Positions 21,930 to 34,000 of a stretch of DNA of 64,000 nt are shown piece by piece (within the stretch, counting starts at the first letter, position 1; each line of letters begins with the position of its first letter). The position numbers and the translations under genes are program-made. Origin of the DNA: Oryzias latipes (Eukaryota; Chordata; Actinopteri; Beloniformes; Adrianichthyidae); NCBI RefSeq assembly GCF_002234675.1, contig NC_019869.2, positions 14,065,015-14,129,014 of the forward strand. The letters run 5' to 3'. A model generated the notes under the pieces. That model saw nothing but the letters and a program-made list of their open reading frames with translations. It did no database searches and was not told the origin of the DNA.

Positions 21930-22802
21930 CTGCAACTGGAAAAAGACGATCAAAGCACTGAATTCAGTATTTTTCCACACCAAGTATCAGTGTGGAAAAA
22001 TTAAATAATATTGCTGCAAGTGAACTTTTGATTGTGCTCTCTGTCATTTTTATTTGGTCAAATTTTCTCTTAGACTCTGTTACTCCAAGGATTTGAACTT
22101 TAATTTTGTATTTACTCCTTTTATGACCATCAACTCTTTTCAACTTTGAGACTTGCTTGATTCTTTAACTCTACTTTATACAGCCTATAAAAACATTCCT
22201 TGATAGTAGTGACTGCTGTCTTCATTTCAAACATTAACTGTATTGTATTTATGTCATTCTTTAATTAGTGGTTAAATAGGTTTTTGGTAGTAAAACTCAA
22301 ATTTGGTGAAACTTTATTAAACATAATAAATATAAATTTACAACCAACTTCATTTCCAACATATTTGAATACAAGATAATAGTAGTCTGGATCTTATCTG
22401 TCACTTGTATATTGAGTTCTTTTTTTAGTAATTTTTTGACGGAAGAACTGAAAGCGAGGAACGGCTTACATTTCTGAAATAAAAAAAAAAACGAATTAGT
22501 TAAAGTTTAAATGCAGTTCACAACATCTTAACTATTTGATTTCTGACTTTGTGTTCTTAAACAGTTAAAAAATATTTTTCACTTAAATTTTATCTATTTA
22601 ACCTTACTCAAATAATTAAAAAAACATATTTTAATAAAATTCGATCTAATTTATTTTGAAGTTCTCTTTTTTTCATGTTTGTTTAAGTTAGCAGAATATG
22701 GAAACGTTTACTAAAGTAGTTCTGCATTTAGCCAGATAACATGATGGTATCCCTCCGCCTGTTATTGAGTTACCCAACCCTTTCTTTGTTCTTCGCTTCC
22801 GC

Positions 22803-22816
22803 TGAAACGAAACTTA
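22803..22816 (+). promoter_or_regulatory. IRF-element-like GAAACGAAACT
   Basis: TGAAACGAAACTT contains AANNGAAA, the core bound by interferon regulatory factors. The GAAA units are spaced by one base instead of the two of a perfect ISRE. It lies about 3 kb upstream of the 205-aa coding start and within its possible leader intron. Confidence 0.35.
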
Positions 22817-23307
22817 AACTGCTCAGACCTATTTCTGACCTAGGAGCACTCCAAAATGAGAAAACTGCCACACTTTTTAACGATATTACGGTACGATATT
22901 AACGATAGTACGGCAAAACCTTTGGAAGTTAAAATAGAAAAGAAAGAAAGAATTAAAATGTCTACTGCGTCAAATCAGTTTTTGTAAATTTTGCGACCGA
23001 TTTTCCTCAAGTATGGATCCTAACAATCTATAGAAAGATAAAGGTTGTTAAAAATCTAAGTTTTACTAAAGGAAAAAAAAAACAAATACACCAAATAGCA
23101 TATTTACCTGAATTAAGGATGAAGCCTCGCTCTGCGTTCGGATAGAAATGAGCTTCCGCGCTCGTGGCAGTTGGTAAATTCCACTCGAGTCGCCACTCCC
23201 TTTGTCGTCACACATTAATGTTTAACAAAGATTACAGAGAGAAGTCAACAAGTACCCATCAACTATGAGGGGAAAACGCATTTCTTTAATGGAAACCACT
23301 TTCAAAT

Positions 23308-23562
23308 GTGTTTACACACTACAAACCTTCTTCTATGAATCGAAAAGACTCTTTAAAAAACATGTTAGACCTTAGTGTCGCGAGACAATTTGAATGTCCC
23401 AGAGGTCTTGATAACAACATAGCTGAACTATATCACATTCGAAATGACGCAGTTAATCTCGAAAGAACAGGTTTGTTTTTAGGGACAACAGTTTTACTAA
23501 AAGTTATTGAACAAGCAGAAAGTTTTCTAACCTGTAACACAAAAATATCAGATTTCGTTTAA
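23308..23562 (+). CDS. AT-rich 84-aa open frame of unknown nature
   Basis: One continuous frame from ATG to TAA. The product has a plausible helical composition (NMLDLSVARQFECP, DNNIAELYHIRNDAVNLE, TTVLLKVIEQAESF) and codons rich in A or T at third positions. It does not look like low complexity. I recognise no family and see no flanking splice sites. It may be a fragment of a mobile or viral gene, or chance. Confidence 0.25.
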   Translation: MFTHYKPSSMNRKDSLKNMLDLSVARQFECPRGLDNNIAELYHIRNDAVNLERTGLFLGTTVLLKVIEQAESFLTCNTKISDFV

Positions 23563-23576
23563 AATAATAGATATTT

Positions 23577-23596
23577 AAACTAAACTAAACTAAACT
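23577..23596. repeat. Short (TAAAC)n tandem repeat
   Basis: About four units of a 5-bp motif directly after the open frame at 23308-23562. Confidence 0.8.
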
Positions 23597-24199
23597 TGAA
23601 GTCCATCATGACAGCCTCAGATCATGCCTGAAAGCTTTACAGACTACTTTAAAAAAAAATCATACTATTAAATCTAACTTTTAATCTGATAATTGTTGAT
23701 TTTAATGAATTTAAAGAATTGTTCTGATTAGAGGAAACAGGAGAGTTTCAACCTGTTATTAGGTGGAGTTTTCTCCTTGTCCCAAATCCTACACAACAGG
23801 TACAACTGTCACATTTTAAACGTATAATTGTTTCTTTGAGTTTGAGCTTTTAAATATAGTAAATTGCTGTTTTCAGACAGAAGTTTTCCCCACTGCCTTA
23901 GAAACAGTACAGAGACACCTTCTGAAGAAGAGTAACTTAGATCCCAGCATACTTAATTATGATCAAACTCAACCTTTTTACTTAAAATTATTTTAAATTC
24001 TTTATATAATTTTTGTCCAAATAAAATAGTTTTTAAATATTAATATCTTTGAAAAGTTTCAATCTTACGACAGAGTTTTAGGAAGAAGAAAAAACAGTTT
24101 GCTTGTGAATATTGTCCCTCACATAAGATCTAACTTGACTTACAGAAGCTCTGTCCTAGTTCTACTGATTCTCAGGGCCTTTTTGTAATACAGTAGATA

Positions 24200-24358
24200 A
24201 TAATATTTTGCTAAAAAGCCTTAGAATGCTGGGCCTTTCTGGGACTGTACATAAGTGGTTCTGTTTGTATCTCACAAATCTATAGATTTGAGCTCTTTGT
24301 GTTACTTATGTATGAAAAGTTCATTTTTTAAATAAAGTTAGATTTTGATTTTGATTAA
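24200..24358 (+). mobile_element. Retroposon 3' tail
   Basis: The segment ends in aataaagttagattttgattttgatt, a short tandem GATTTT tail after an AATAAA signal. That is how several fish non-LTR or SINE elements end. The body has no readable coding sequence, so the family is uncertain. Confidence 0.5.
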
Positions 24359-27180
24359 CCAGTAACATTTAGAGAACAATCCATGATCCAATCAGAATAA
24401 CACAGACAAAAACACAAATCCTATTCACCACCTTTCATTTTAATTTAATCTTTATTTATCTATGCAAGACAGATTAAGAACAATATTCATATTTTAAATG
24501 GTGGGATGGCAAAAGAAAAAACCTTTTGAGAAAGAAAAAATAAGAGAAAGGGACAGAAAAGGGGTTTCAGGAGACAGACGAAAAGAAAATATGTGTATTG
24601 AAGTGTGTAGAAGGTGACTCAGATAACCAAGCAGAGGGGATGTCTTTTGAAACTTTAGGAATTGTCGTTGCACATCCATAACTGATTGTGAAACTGGATT
24701 TGCAACGGGATAAGATGTGGCATGATTTACAAGTCTTACTAAACCCTAAGCAAGGGAGAATGGAGATACTGTAGGTCTGGGATCAGACCCTTCTCCACCC
24801 TTAAAGAGGAGATCGACCACAGCAAATTTCCAGACACAAGGGATTTCACCAGTGCAAGGGGAGAGATGAAGATATTTATTCTGCAGCTGCACCTCTTCTC
24901 TGCCTCTACCCTTCAAGTCTGTCTGCTTGCTGGAGTCTGCTTCCGGCCTCCTCTGACTTTGCTTTCAGTTCTTCAAATGTTCTCTGGTCTGTTTCTGCTG
25001 ATTCTGCTTGGGTCCTTGTTGTTGAACTTCTCTAGAAAAGTCTGAAGCTCTGAATCGGTAAAACATGAATAAACCCTCCTCATGTTAAATGAAAACAGGT
25101 CACTGTCTCTGGCAGTGGGGTTTTTTCTTATGGCCAATGTGGGCGGTCGCCCAGGGCGCAATCTCGCCCGAAAAACCTAAAATAAAATAAATACATTGCC
25201 CTTTTTTTCTCTCCCACAGTTTTTCTAGTCTAAACCGCCCAATTCCACAAAATGTTAATGAAATTTGCCCTAAGGCGCCCCTACTGTTGTATCAACTTGC
25301 TGCTGTAATTACAGTACTTTGCACTATATGTGGAACACGCTGGAGAGGAAACCAACTCGCAGCTGAAGAGGCTGTAAACAGGAAAAGCAGGTAGAAAGGT
25401 GGGGGAGGAGCTTAGACTCACTGCTTATGAGTCCAGACCACAAACAAACTAACTGCTGCTTCCTAATAAAAATATTGTCATCCATAAAGATAATGTACTT
25501 GTTGGTTTTACTGAATTTAATGAAAAGTTAAAGAAAAAAAAGTCTGCATCAAAGTTAATTTGTTTCCATCCTCTCACTCATTTTAACTCAGGGTGTTTGA
25601 CTAACAAACAGGCCTGTTCAAGGCTGTGGAAATGGACAAAAATCAAAGGAAACATCAGCGTCCAGTTTAGAAAAAAGATGAAGAAAAACATTCCACGGAT
25701 AAAAGAATGCAGGCGGTGTCCAAAATTAACACTTGCTAGGTGCTAAATACAACCAAATTTACTGTTGGAGTAAAATTTGGGGCTAATGAAGGTTTGCATT
25801 TAATTACACTAGTCTTCTTAATTATCTTGTTGGTGGATTTCATCTAAGCTTCTCTGCTGTTCTCATATACACAGTCAATGCTTCAGATGCAATCTACACA
25901 GTCGTTTGTCTTTTTTTGTTCAGTTTTATGTGACACTTAAGCACCAAAAACAGAAGAATACGTCCTTTAGATTCCATTGATGTTCATTCATGAAGCCAGC
26001 AGAAAAGGCCGGAATTTGTTCATTCATATTTGGTGTCAGGGTTGTATTGAGCTAAAATAAATAAATAAATAACACAAAAATGCACAATTTTATCTTATTT
26101 GTGAATTCAACTATACAAGTATGTTTTATATGATTAATAAAGTAGATTAATAAATTCGTTCTTGTGTTTGTATGTGTGCAGGCTTTAAGTTAATGAGGGC
26201 GGGGCTGTAAAGGGGGTTGAGGGTGGGGTTGGGGGACACCACACAGTGTTTCGCACCGGGGCATCAAACTAGCCAGGACGGCCTCAAGCGGGTATGTACA
26301 ATTCTAGTGCACTTCAAAAACATTGCCAGAGACCTCCCATTTAGCATTTTGGTTTTTTTCCAAATGCATCCATATTTCCTGAGCGAGAATGGTAAATGGA
26401 ATGGAAAACACCCACACATATGAAAAAAATTCTCTTGACAAATGTTTTAAGGCAGGAATTTCTCGCATCAAAACATTTTCGTAGTGTTAAACCAATGACT
26501 CATTTCAGGAAATGTCAGAATACCCTGGCCTAAAGGAACATTTTTTAGTAAAACTAAAAACTAAATGTATAAGGTTATAATAAAATAGTCCAGGTAAAAC
26601 CCTGAATTTGACCTTGATTATTCAATATTAGTTGGTCAGATAAATTCATTCATTCAGTTTTTATTTTATCAATTAATCTGCTCACATTTGTTTAAATATA
26701 ATTTTATCATCATATTCTTAACTGTAAAATATGTTTATAATTGTAGTATATAAGTATTTTTTACAGTTTTATAGTTAAATGATTCACTTGATCATGAACT
26801 CATGAAGTGAAAATTGTCCCAACTTGACGTTCTGATGCCATCTGGTGGAATAAAAAGAAAATAAAAGAAATGGGAAAAACTTCCCTTTGTGGCTTTTGAG
26901 CTCTTAAATCAAACCTTAAGTTAAAATTTCAAAGTAATTGTTTCCACTTTAATGATTTGATTATGTCAAGCAGGATGCATTTATGACTAAAGCAGAAGCT
27001 GAGGATTCTTTGTTTGCTTGATTGTAAAGAGCTGCGAAATTGACCATTAAAAAAGTGTTTTTCATGGCTTAAAATGTGTGATCCAAACAACAGTAATTAG
27101 AAAAGTTCCAATGAAGTAGCTACTGGGTGTCCAACAGTTTTATTGTGTTTGTTTTAAACGCCATGGTTTATCTGTTTTTG
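24359..27180. other. Intergenic, no gene recognised
   Basis: AT-rich DNA with unsupported short frames. 25130-25300 holds a GC-rich patch (gggcggtcgcccagggcgc) later echoed by 'aaggcgcccc' at about 25272, possibly the ends of an old repeat. A short AAAT run lies at about 26056-26071. Confidence 0.4.
26836..26848 (-). promoter_or_regulatory. CTCF-like site
   Basis: On the minus strand CCACCAGATGGCA matches the CTCF core. It is oriented opposite to the sites at 6659 and 32329 and lies about 0.9 kb upstream of the rpl14 promoter. Confidence 0.4.
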
Positions 27181-27189
27181 TTGTGGCTG

Positions 27190-27213
27190 TTTTTTTTTTT
27201 TTTTTTTTTTTTT
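27190..27213. repeat. Poly-T tract
   Basis: About 24 consecutive T residues. It may be the tail of a minus-strand retroposon or simple-sequence expansion. Confidence 0.9.
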
Positions 27214-27519
27214 GTATTTATTTTTTGAATGTGTTCCTTATTTTGATCTAATGGTTATATATGTTTGACGTAGTAATTAGACTTTAGCTCAATGGTTAAT
27301 GATTTCTTATACCTTAAAATAAACTTGTTTTATTTTAAAGTCTACGTTTCGGAGATAAATCAGCGTACAGCAAGCTCTAACAATTACATTTCCCATAACA
27401 ATTACATTTCCCATAAATCTCTGAGTCTTTTAACGCAACATAGATAAACATAGAAGAAAAGACGGCACATTCAATTATAATTTAAAGTACTTGAAATATA
27501 TCTTGTGTTTTACAACTGT

Positions 27520-27521
<2 letters not shown>

Positions 27522-27604
<83 letters not shown>
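27522..27604. repeat. (TA)n microsatellite
   Basis: About 80 bp of perfect TA repeat, followed by degraded TATATAA sequence to about 27655. It sits only about 100 bp upstream of the NRF1-like site of the rpl14 promoter. Confidence 0.95.
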
Positions 27605-27608
<4 letters not shown>

Positions 27609-27697
27609 TTTTATATATTATATATAACAGGTTTATATATATATAAAACAGTAAATAAAAGAATTAAAAATTTTCTTTTAATTCAACTTGGGACAAG

Positions 27698-27778
27698 TGC
27701 GCATGCGCGGGTGAGAGCGGATGTAGTATCTTAGCGAGGCGGAAGTTATGAGGTCCTTTCTGCTCCCAGATCGCCGCC
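27698..27778 (+). promoter_or_regulatory. rpl14 promoter and 5' leader
   Basis: TGCGCATGCGCG at 27698-27709 is a perfect NRF1-type palindrome, and GCGGAAGT at about 27739-27746 is an ETS/GABP-type site. Then cctttctgctcc at 27755-27766 provides the polypyrimidine (TOP) start expected of ribosomal protein genes. The leader to the ATG at 27779 is short. There is no TATA box near the start, as is usual for this gene class. Confidence 0.7.
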
Positions 27779-30719
27779 ATGGTGAGTTCGCCATGAGAGC
27801 AGCAGTACTTTAGACTTATTTTTTTGTGATACTTAACAATTTATGAGAAGCTTTTAGTAACTATATATTTCTCCTTCGTGTTTATGTGCCCGTCTTTGTT
27901 TTTGTGTAAAGCAAATGTTGCCTGAATACATCATTTAAGCTACAATACTGCGTTAGCCGCACGACAACGTGGTTTGTGAGGAGCGGAGGCCGAGAGCCGC
28001 CGCTGGAACTAACCAGCCAGTTTCAAAAGAATCTAGCGATGCTCACGTTTCTCTAATATCAATTAAAATTTGCGTTTCATTTTAAAATGCAGGGAAATCC
28101 GGAAACCGGTGGCTGGTTTCTACCGCCTCAAATGTCATTTTCAAACTTACAATCTAAGAAAAGAAACCACGAAGTTTGATTTTTCATAAAAAGTGTGCGC
28201 GATTTAGCAATGTGATTGGTTTTAGTAAATGTTTCATTTAAGACTAGTTAAAAGATATACAATGTAAAAGACAAGTAAGTTGAGTTACAACAGTTATTTA
28301 TTATTGCTTATTAACTTATAACTTAATTAACAATACTAGCAAATTGCATTGTTAAAAGTCAATTATTTCTTATTTTCTTCCAATTTGTCCAAAGTGTTGT
28401 CATTTTAGAAAAGACAAATCTGCTTGTTTTATTTTGAAATGGAATCGTTTGTGGTAACCTGCTGCTTCCTGTTCAGGTGTTCACTCGCTTCGTTGAGATC
28501 GGCCGTGTCGCCTACCTCTCATTCGGACCTCATGCTGGCAAGCTGGTAGCCATCGTAGACGTCATTGACCAGAACAGGGTGAGTGGAGGAACCAGCAGTT
28601 GGGTGGTGGTGGGATGGGGGTGGGGGGTGGGGTCTCATGGGTGGATGTTAATCTCCTTCCTCTGTGACGTTCCAGGCTCTTGTGGATGGACCCTGCACTG
28701 GAGTTAAGAGGCAAGCCATGCCTTTCAAGTGCATGCAGCTCACAGATTACGTCATCAAAGTCCCCCACAGGTCAGAGTCCTGGTAACATTGTTTGTTTGT
28801 TTGTATGTCAACAGGTGAATTTCTCACCATGTCTCCTAGAAGTGACTTAAATGCCTTTTAATCTGTTTTTGTGTTTTTTTTTTTTTATGGAAGGTGTAAA
28901 TCAGTCCATGATTTTATGAGAAATCATAACAAAAATAGCCTGAAAACATAATGGTTTGAATTCCAGTCGTCATGTCATGGACAGTAAAGATGCAGGCATC
29001 TATAGAGGTTGTCTCACATGCTGCATTACTTTAGATACTTCTAATAAAGCTGCTTTTGCAGTGGATTAATGTCTGTTGGGATGTTTAAAAAGCCAGGTGA
29101 ATTTGAAAGTCATATGAATGAGTTTTGTCTTAAAGGCACGTTAGCGTAGCATCCTAGCATCAGCGTGTAACGACAGCGCTGTCTCCAAACGAACACTCTT
29201 TGCTGCTGTAAGTGAAGCAGATTTATCCTCCAGTTCTGTCTGGATCCTGATAAAAGATCCCCACGACCGGCCGCTCCAGCAACCAAACGCTACACGGAGG
29301 AGAATTATCAGACGGGGGGAGGTGTGTTATCCCTGTGTGGACCACCTAAAGGGGGGGGATTAAACACGTCTAATATGGCACAAACATTTGGCGAGTAGCC
29401 TTTAAAGTTTTATTTGCTAAACAGGTAAAAGTGTTTGTTAGGGGCAAGTGTTTATTTCAGATCCTGCCCATGAAGTAAACAAGAAGTGAATAAAACAAGA
29501 CATAAAATAACGTATTATAATTACATCAATCATGGGAGGTATGAAAGAGAACCAAAGTAACCAATTTGACCGGCTACTTTTAAGACCCCTGTGTATTAAT
29601 GCCCATTCTCATCCTCTTGATCTATTGTCAACGCCTTCTCCAAGCTCTTTTATGATGTGTTTTTTTTAGCTCAAATCCATAGTTTCTGCAGAGCAGCAGA
29701 TGCTCATTAGAAATTCGTTGCTCAGAGCTCTCTAGTTACATGCTCAGCCCCCTTCGGTCCGCCCGGCACATTTCTACGTAGCAAATATCTTGGTCAAACA
29801 GCTTTTTTTTATCTGTTCCTGAAAAAAAGAAATCTCAGAAATACTGTTTTAAGCTTAATTTTCTTAATATCTGTCCTCCATCATCAGAAACAGGAACATG
29901 TTAAAAACGCCATTTTCCTAGGAGTGAGTCTGGAAACACACTCCTTCCTCTTCCTCAGAGCTGCAGTGTTGCGTCGGCTGCAGACTGCATTGTTGTGCGT
30001 CTTGATAACAGTGGTGCTCGTGTGTTTGCGTTGGTACTGACCAGCTGATGTGCTTCACAGCGCCAGGCAGAAGTTTGTGAGGAAAGCCTGGGAGAAGGCC
30101 CAGGTCAACGAGAAGTGGGCGCAGAGCAACTGGGCCAAGAAGATTGAAGCCAGACAGAAGGTAAGAGCTGCTTCCATTTTTGCTCAGTGGATACCTGATC
30201 GGACACTTGTTGGAGATGTTCTGCTATTTGGCTGGCATCTGGACTGCATAGCACCTCAGATGAGGTTAAATTCTGCCTTGATGGTCTGAGCTGTTCATTT
30301 GTAGTCGTAGTTTTAGTCCATGCGTGTAGTCTGTGATTCTCTGGTATTGAATGAGTTCAAACAAACATGACCATCCCTGCTCAACGCCACAATCTCTCCT
30401 TCATCATCGTCTTTGCAGAGAGCCAAAATGTCCGACTTCGACCGCTTCAAAGTGATGAAGGCCAAGAGGATGGTACGTATGAGAGATGCAGGTTTCATTC
30501 CTGCAAGAGCTGCATCCACAAATGGTTCAAAGTGTTGGTTTTGACTTACTTTGTCATGTAAAGAAGCTGAGAAAAGTGAAGTAGATCTGCTGTCATTCAA
30601 AGAACTACTGCTGCCGTTCTCTTCACCCACATTTTCATAAACTCTGATTTTCTCTGCAGAGGAACAAGATCATCAGGCACGAGGTGAAGAAGCTCCAGAA
30701 GGAGGCAGCCAAGAAATGA
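27779..30719 (+). CDS. rpl14: 60S ribosomal protein L14 (eL14)
   Basis: Component of the large cytosolic ribosomal subunit. Six exons are 27779-27781 (ATG only), 28477-28578, 28676-28770, 30061-30160, 30419-30472 and 30660-30719. All junctions are GT-AG and in phase, giving 137 aa, close to the usual fish length. The product starts [19 protein letters not shown], holds the KOW-like N-terminal fold with [16 protein letters not shown] (about 26-41), then [13 protein letters not shown] and a basic C-terminus ending [10 protein letters not shown]. It lacks the long Ala-Lys repeat tail of mammalian L14. Splitting just after the ATG is common in ribosomal protein genes. A TOP-like leader precedes it. 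AATAAA lies at 30768-30773, 49 bp after the stop. Snrk follows in the same orientation about 3.6 kb further on. Confidence 0.98.
29590..29905 (+). mobile_element. MITE family 1 copy in rpl14 intron 3
   Basis: It shares the phrases 'cttgatctattgtc', 'atagtttctgcagagcagcag', 'cattagaaattc', 'ctcagaaatac' and 'tgttttaagcttaa' with the copies at 40605-40985, 55865-56425 and 59990-61035. It is non-coding and degraded. Confidence 0.6.
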
Positions 30720-30767
30720 ACACTTTTCCCACAATGCTTTTCTTCTGTAGTACTAAAGTGGCATGGA

Positions 30768-30773
30768 AATAAA
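30768..30773 (+). terminator. rpl14 polyadenylation signal
   Basis: A canonical AATAAA just downstream of the stop codon, followed by a CT-rich run. Confidence 0.85.
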
Positions 30774-31815
30774 ACATCTACACAACAGATCTCTCTCTCT
30801 CTTCATGCAGATGAATACTTTTTTAAAAAGTGACATTGCATTGAAAACAGATGAAGTGATTGTGTTTTAATTAAAATCCTACTAATCCTGGATTAAAATT
30901 AGTGTTCAGGAAAAGCTACAATTTAGAGAAAATGTTTGGACCAGTAAAGTGGAGATTCCTAACTCTGTTGCTTCACTATATAATTTTCTGTCAAATTTAG
31001 AACTTGAATTGTAAGAAAGGGATGTTTTATAACATTTGTCTAAATGTTTTTCAAACAGATGTGATTCAAGGTTTCTGGTCGCGGCTCAGACTTAGTTGAA
31101 ACATGGAAATCTATTCAAGAAAACCCCAGAAAAATTCCAGGACAGATGAGAAAAATGGTGTGAAAGATTTATGTACAAAGATGTAACTGGAACTATTGGA
31201 GACGTTGCCAGTACTTAAACATGTCCAGATTCTTCCTAGAAACTATTTTAAAAACTAATTATTGGCTTTCCACACAGTATGCAGTAAAAACAGCCCAGTT
31301 ATGAAGAAAAATCTTAATCATATTTAAAGCAACATTGGAAACGTTTATATTTAAAAAGATTGTCATGGGGAACGTCCAAGTTGAATAAAACAGAAGAGAA
31401 GTTGGATCATAGAAATTTGCTTCACTAAACGTTTCAAGCTTAAAATCAAACAATTTTACATTCTAGATGGATTTAATTTGTCGTGTACAGCTCACGTAAA
31501 TGCAAATGTGTCTAATAAATATGAGCTGTTATGGCAAAAGCATTTTCTTTTATTTTTTCTTCAGTATATGAATTTATATCTTAAATGGATACATTTTTTA
31601 TCGTCTTTTTCCTTTGTTTTTAATGGCTGAAGATCACTTGAATTAAAACACGCCAATCAATCCTCTCTGTTGCTTGTACAACAAGTCCAAGTCTGTCGCT
31701 TAAAAACTTAAAACTCCTTAAAAACTCCAATAATACTGAAGTTGTGGGATAAAATCACATACAAATACAAAAACCGCAGGTGCTTCTTTTCCCATCATTC
31801 CTTTCTGTTTTCTGT

Positions 31816-32001
31816 TCACATTGCAAATTTGAGTTGATCCTGATTTAAAAATTGTGAACAAGCTCTCCTTGCCATGCTTGATAAATTGTTGCAGATTGGA
31901 TCCATGTGTGTGAATTCTATAGTTCTAAGTGAGAACAACAGTGGTGAGAGCATGTGGCCCTGAGGAACACCATTAATCATGTTAGGACTTACAGCATCCA
32001 T
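31816..32001 (-). pseudogene. Reverse-transcriptase fragment of a LINE
   Basis: The minus-strand frame contains NGVPQGHMLSPLLFSL, a degraded form of the [13 protein letters not shown] motif of non-LTR reverse transcriptases. The rest does not align to motifs that I know. Confidence 0.45.
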
Positions 32002-32328
32002 GCCTTTGAACAGCTATAGAGCTTATTCATGTTTAGCTTTTTAGAATTTATCAAAAAATAATGTATTTATGTATGTTAAATAATTTAATCGTATTTTACA
32101 CAGTAGTCCACCTCTTAGTATTCTGTCAATTTTTAACGGCTGCATCTTTGGTTAATTGGAGGAAGTTAATGTTTTTTTGTGTTTAAATATCTGATTTAAC
32201 AGCGTTTTTGTTTCCTTAAATTTCCATGTACTTGTGTTATAAATACAAATTACTTATCATCAAGACAAGAAAATGAATTCTTGATTCCACTGCTTCCGAT
32301 TTTCGTTCAGAGCTATTTCCCATGTCGT

Positions 32329-32342
32329 CCACTAGAGGGCAG
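32329..32342 (+). promoter_or_regulatory. CTCF-like site
   Basis: CCACTAGAGGGCAG is an exact match to the CTCF core consensus. It lies between rpl14 and snrk. Confidence 0.5.
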
Positions 32343-33956
32343 TCTTTAGTTCTTACTTTGTTTTTACAGCTACATTTTTGTTTCTTTGAGGGATCAGGTT
32401 TATCTATCTCATTCGTTCTAACGGAATAACCGTTTCAATTAAAGCAATGGAAGAACCTTCAGGATCTCTGCTTCCTCTGATCTCCAGTTTTTGATGGCTG
32501 GAATGTGCTCCATCATGTTGGGTGAAGCCTTCAACCTCCACCTCTCCACAAATACAACAGATTCAGGTTGAGTTTGCCCTTCAGTGCTGTCAGAAAGTTA
32601 AAGTTTAGCTTCAGTTACAACAGTTTTACATGGAAACATTAAGACATAATAGCAGCACTTAATGGAAATATTTAAAAAAAATCCTTTTTAAGTAAAAGTC
32701 TAAAAGCTTTTATATGTTTTTATAGTGATGTGTATCAATAAGCTTGATCTTTACATTTTTAATCAGAATCAGAATTTTAACACATTTTTTAAGATTTATT
32801 CCAGAGGAAATATGATATGAGGTATTAAAAAAATCTTTTTCGTTTAATTTAGGTTTTCTCACAAGCTTTTCTAGTACCTGCTGCATCTTTATCAATATTT
32901 TTTTATGTTTGTGAGTGTAGCTGCTCATGAAACATTCAGTTTGAATTTTGTGGTTGGAAAAAATGTACAAGAATAATGTAATATAAAGGTTTAATCCAAA
33001 TAATCACATAAATAAATAATAGTTTAGTGAAAAAGAGGCAGGCACATTGAGGTGAGATTTTTACTTTAGCACTTTTTATGAAAAATATTACTCTTTTTCA
33101 GTTAGGGACTGACTATATAGAGGTATCCTTTGTTTCTTTTAGACATTAGTCATGGACAATTGCATGTTGATTATTATTTAGTTGTAAAAACATCTTTAAA
33201 TTTCGAAGTTTGCATCTTTTTTCACTTTATGTTCATAGATAAACAGAAAATCACGTCAAGTAAAGAATTTTTATCCGTCTAGTTTAACTATAGTAAACTT
33301 TTGAATAAATCTTCATTTGAATAACATTAAAGTAAATGTTACACACTCAATGTTTGACCCCATTCAAAAAGAACCCCTGACCTCCCCCCTCCACCTCCTC
33401 CTTCCTAAAAAGCACTATAGCCCCGCCCCCAGTAAACTGAAGCTGTCACCAGCCACACGCAGGTCTGAGCGTTATATAACCAGCCTGCTGGACACGGTCC
33501 AGGTGGTTAAAAAGCTGCTCAATCCTGAGCCCCGACACCTGGATCCTCCACGGAGGTTAGAGAAATGTGCGTCCGAGTGACACATCACACCTGTTTCCTC
33601 ACTATTAACCGCGGAGACAAAGATCCTTTGTTGTCCCTCAGAAGCAGGTTACTGTATAGTTTTAACAGGAAGGTTCTGAAGGGTGAAAAAACGAACAAAT
33701 GTGAACAGATAGGAAACGTTATTAACGTTTGTACCATCAACCATGACTTTACGCCGTTCTCAGCATGTCTTCTGACGTCACAGATGCGCAGAGATCGGAG
33801 AGCTGTCATTCATGGAAACCAGACCGGAAACTTGGGAGGTTACGCTTTCAAAGTAAAGGTTACAAAAACAAATGTTAGAAAACAAAAACATTGATCTTAA
33901 ACAGTTTACTTATTCAAATTGAGTATTAAAACACAAATCTCCAGATGATTTTCATT

Positions 33957-34000
33957 AATTTAATAATCATTATTATTATTATTACTATTATTATTATTAT
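33957..34000. repeat. (ATT)n simple repeat
   Basis: Imperfect ATT/TTA tandem units. Confidence 0.85.

Larger units (their letters stand above)
19788..23106. other. Intron and upstream region of the 205-aa gene
   Basis: Apart from the candidate exon at 21892-21929 there are only short unsupported open frames. A donor-like gtaaat on the minus strand at about 23102-23107, following a sequence that ends cttaattcag, could mark a non-coding first exon extending right from 23107. I give it low weight. Confidence 0.35.

Noticed and set aside
28771-30060. Intronic snoRNA in rpl14
   Set aside because: Ribosomal protein introns often host snoRNAs, but I found no convincing C/D or H/ACA box pair with a stem.
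33565-33894. 109-aa frame
   Set aside because: No motif or splice context. Composition is like the surrounding non-coding DNA.
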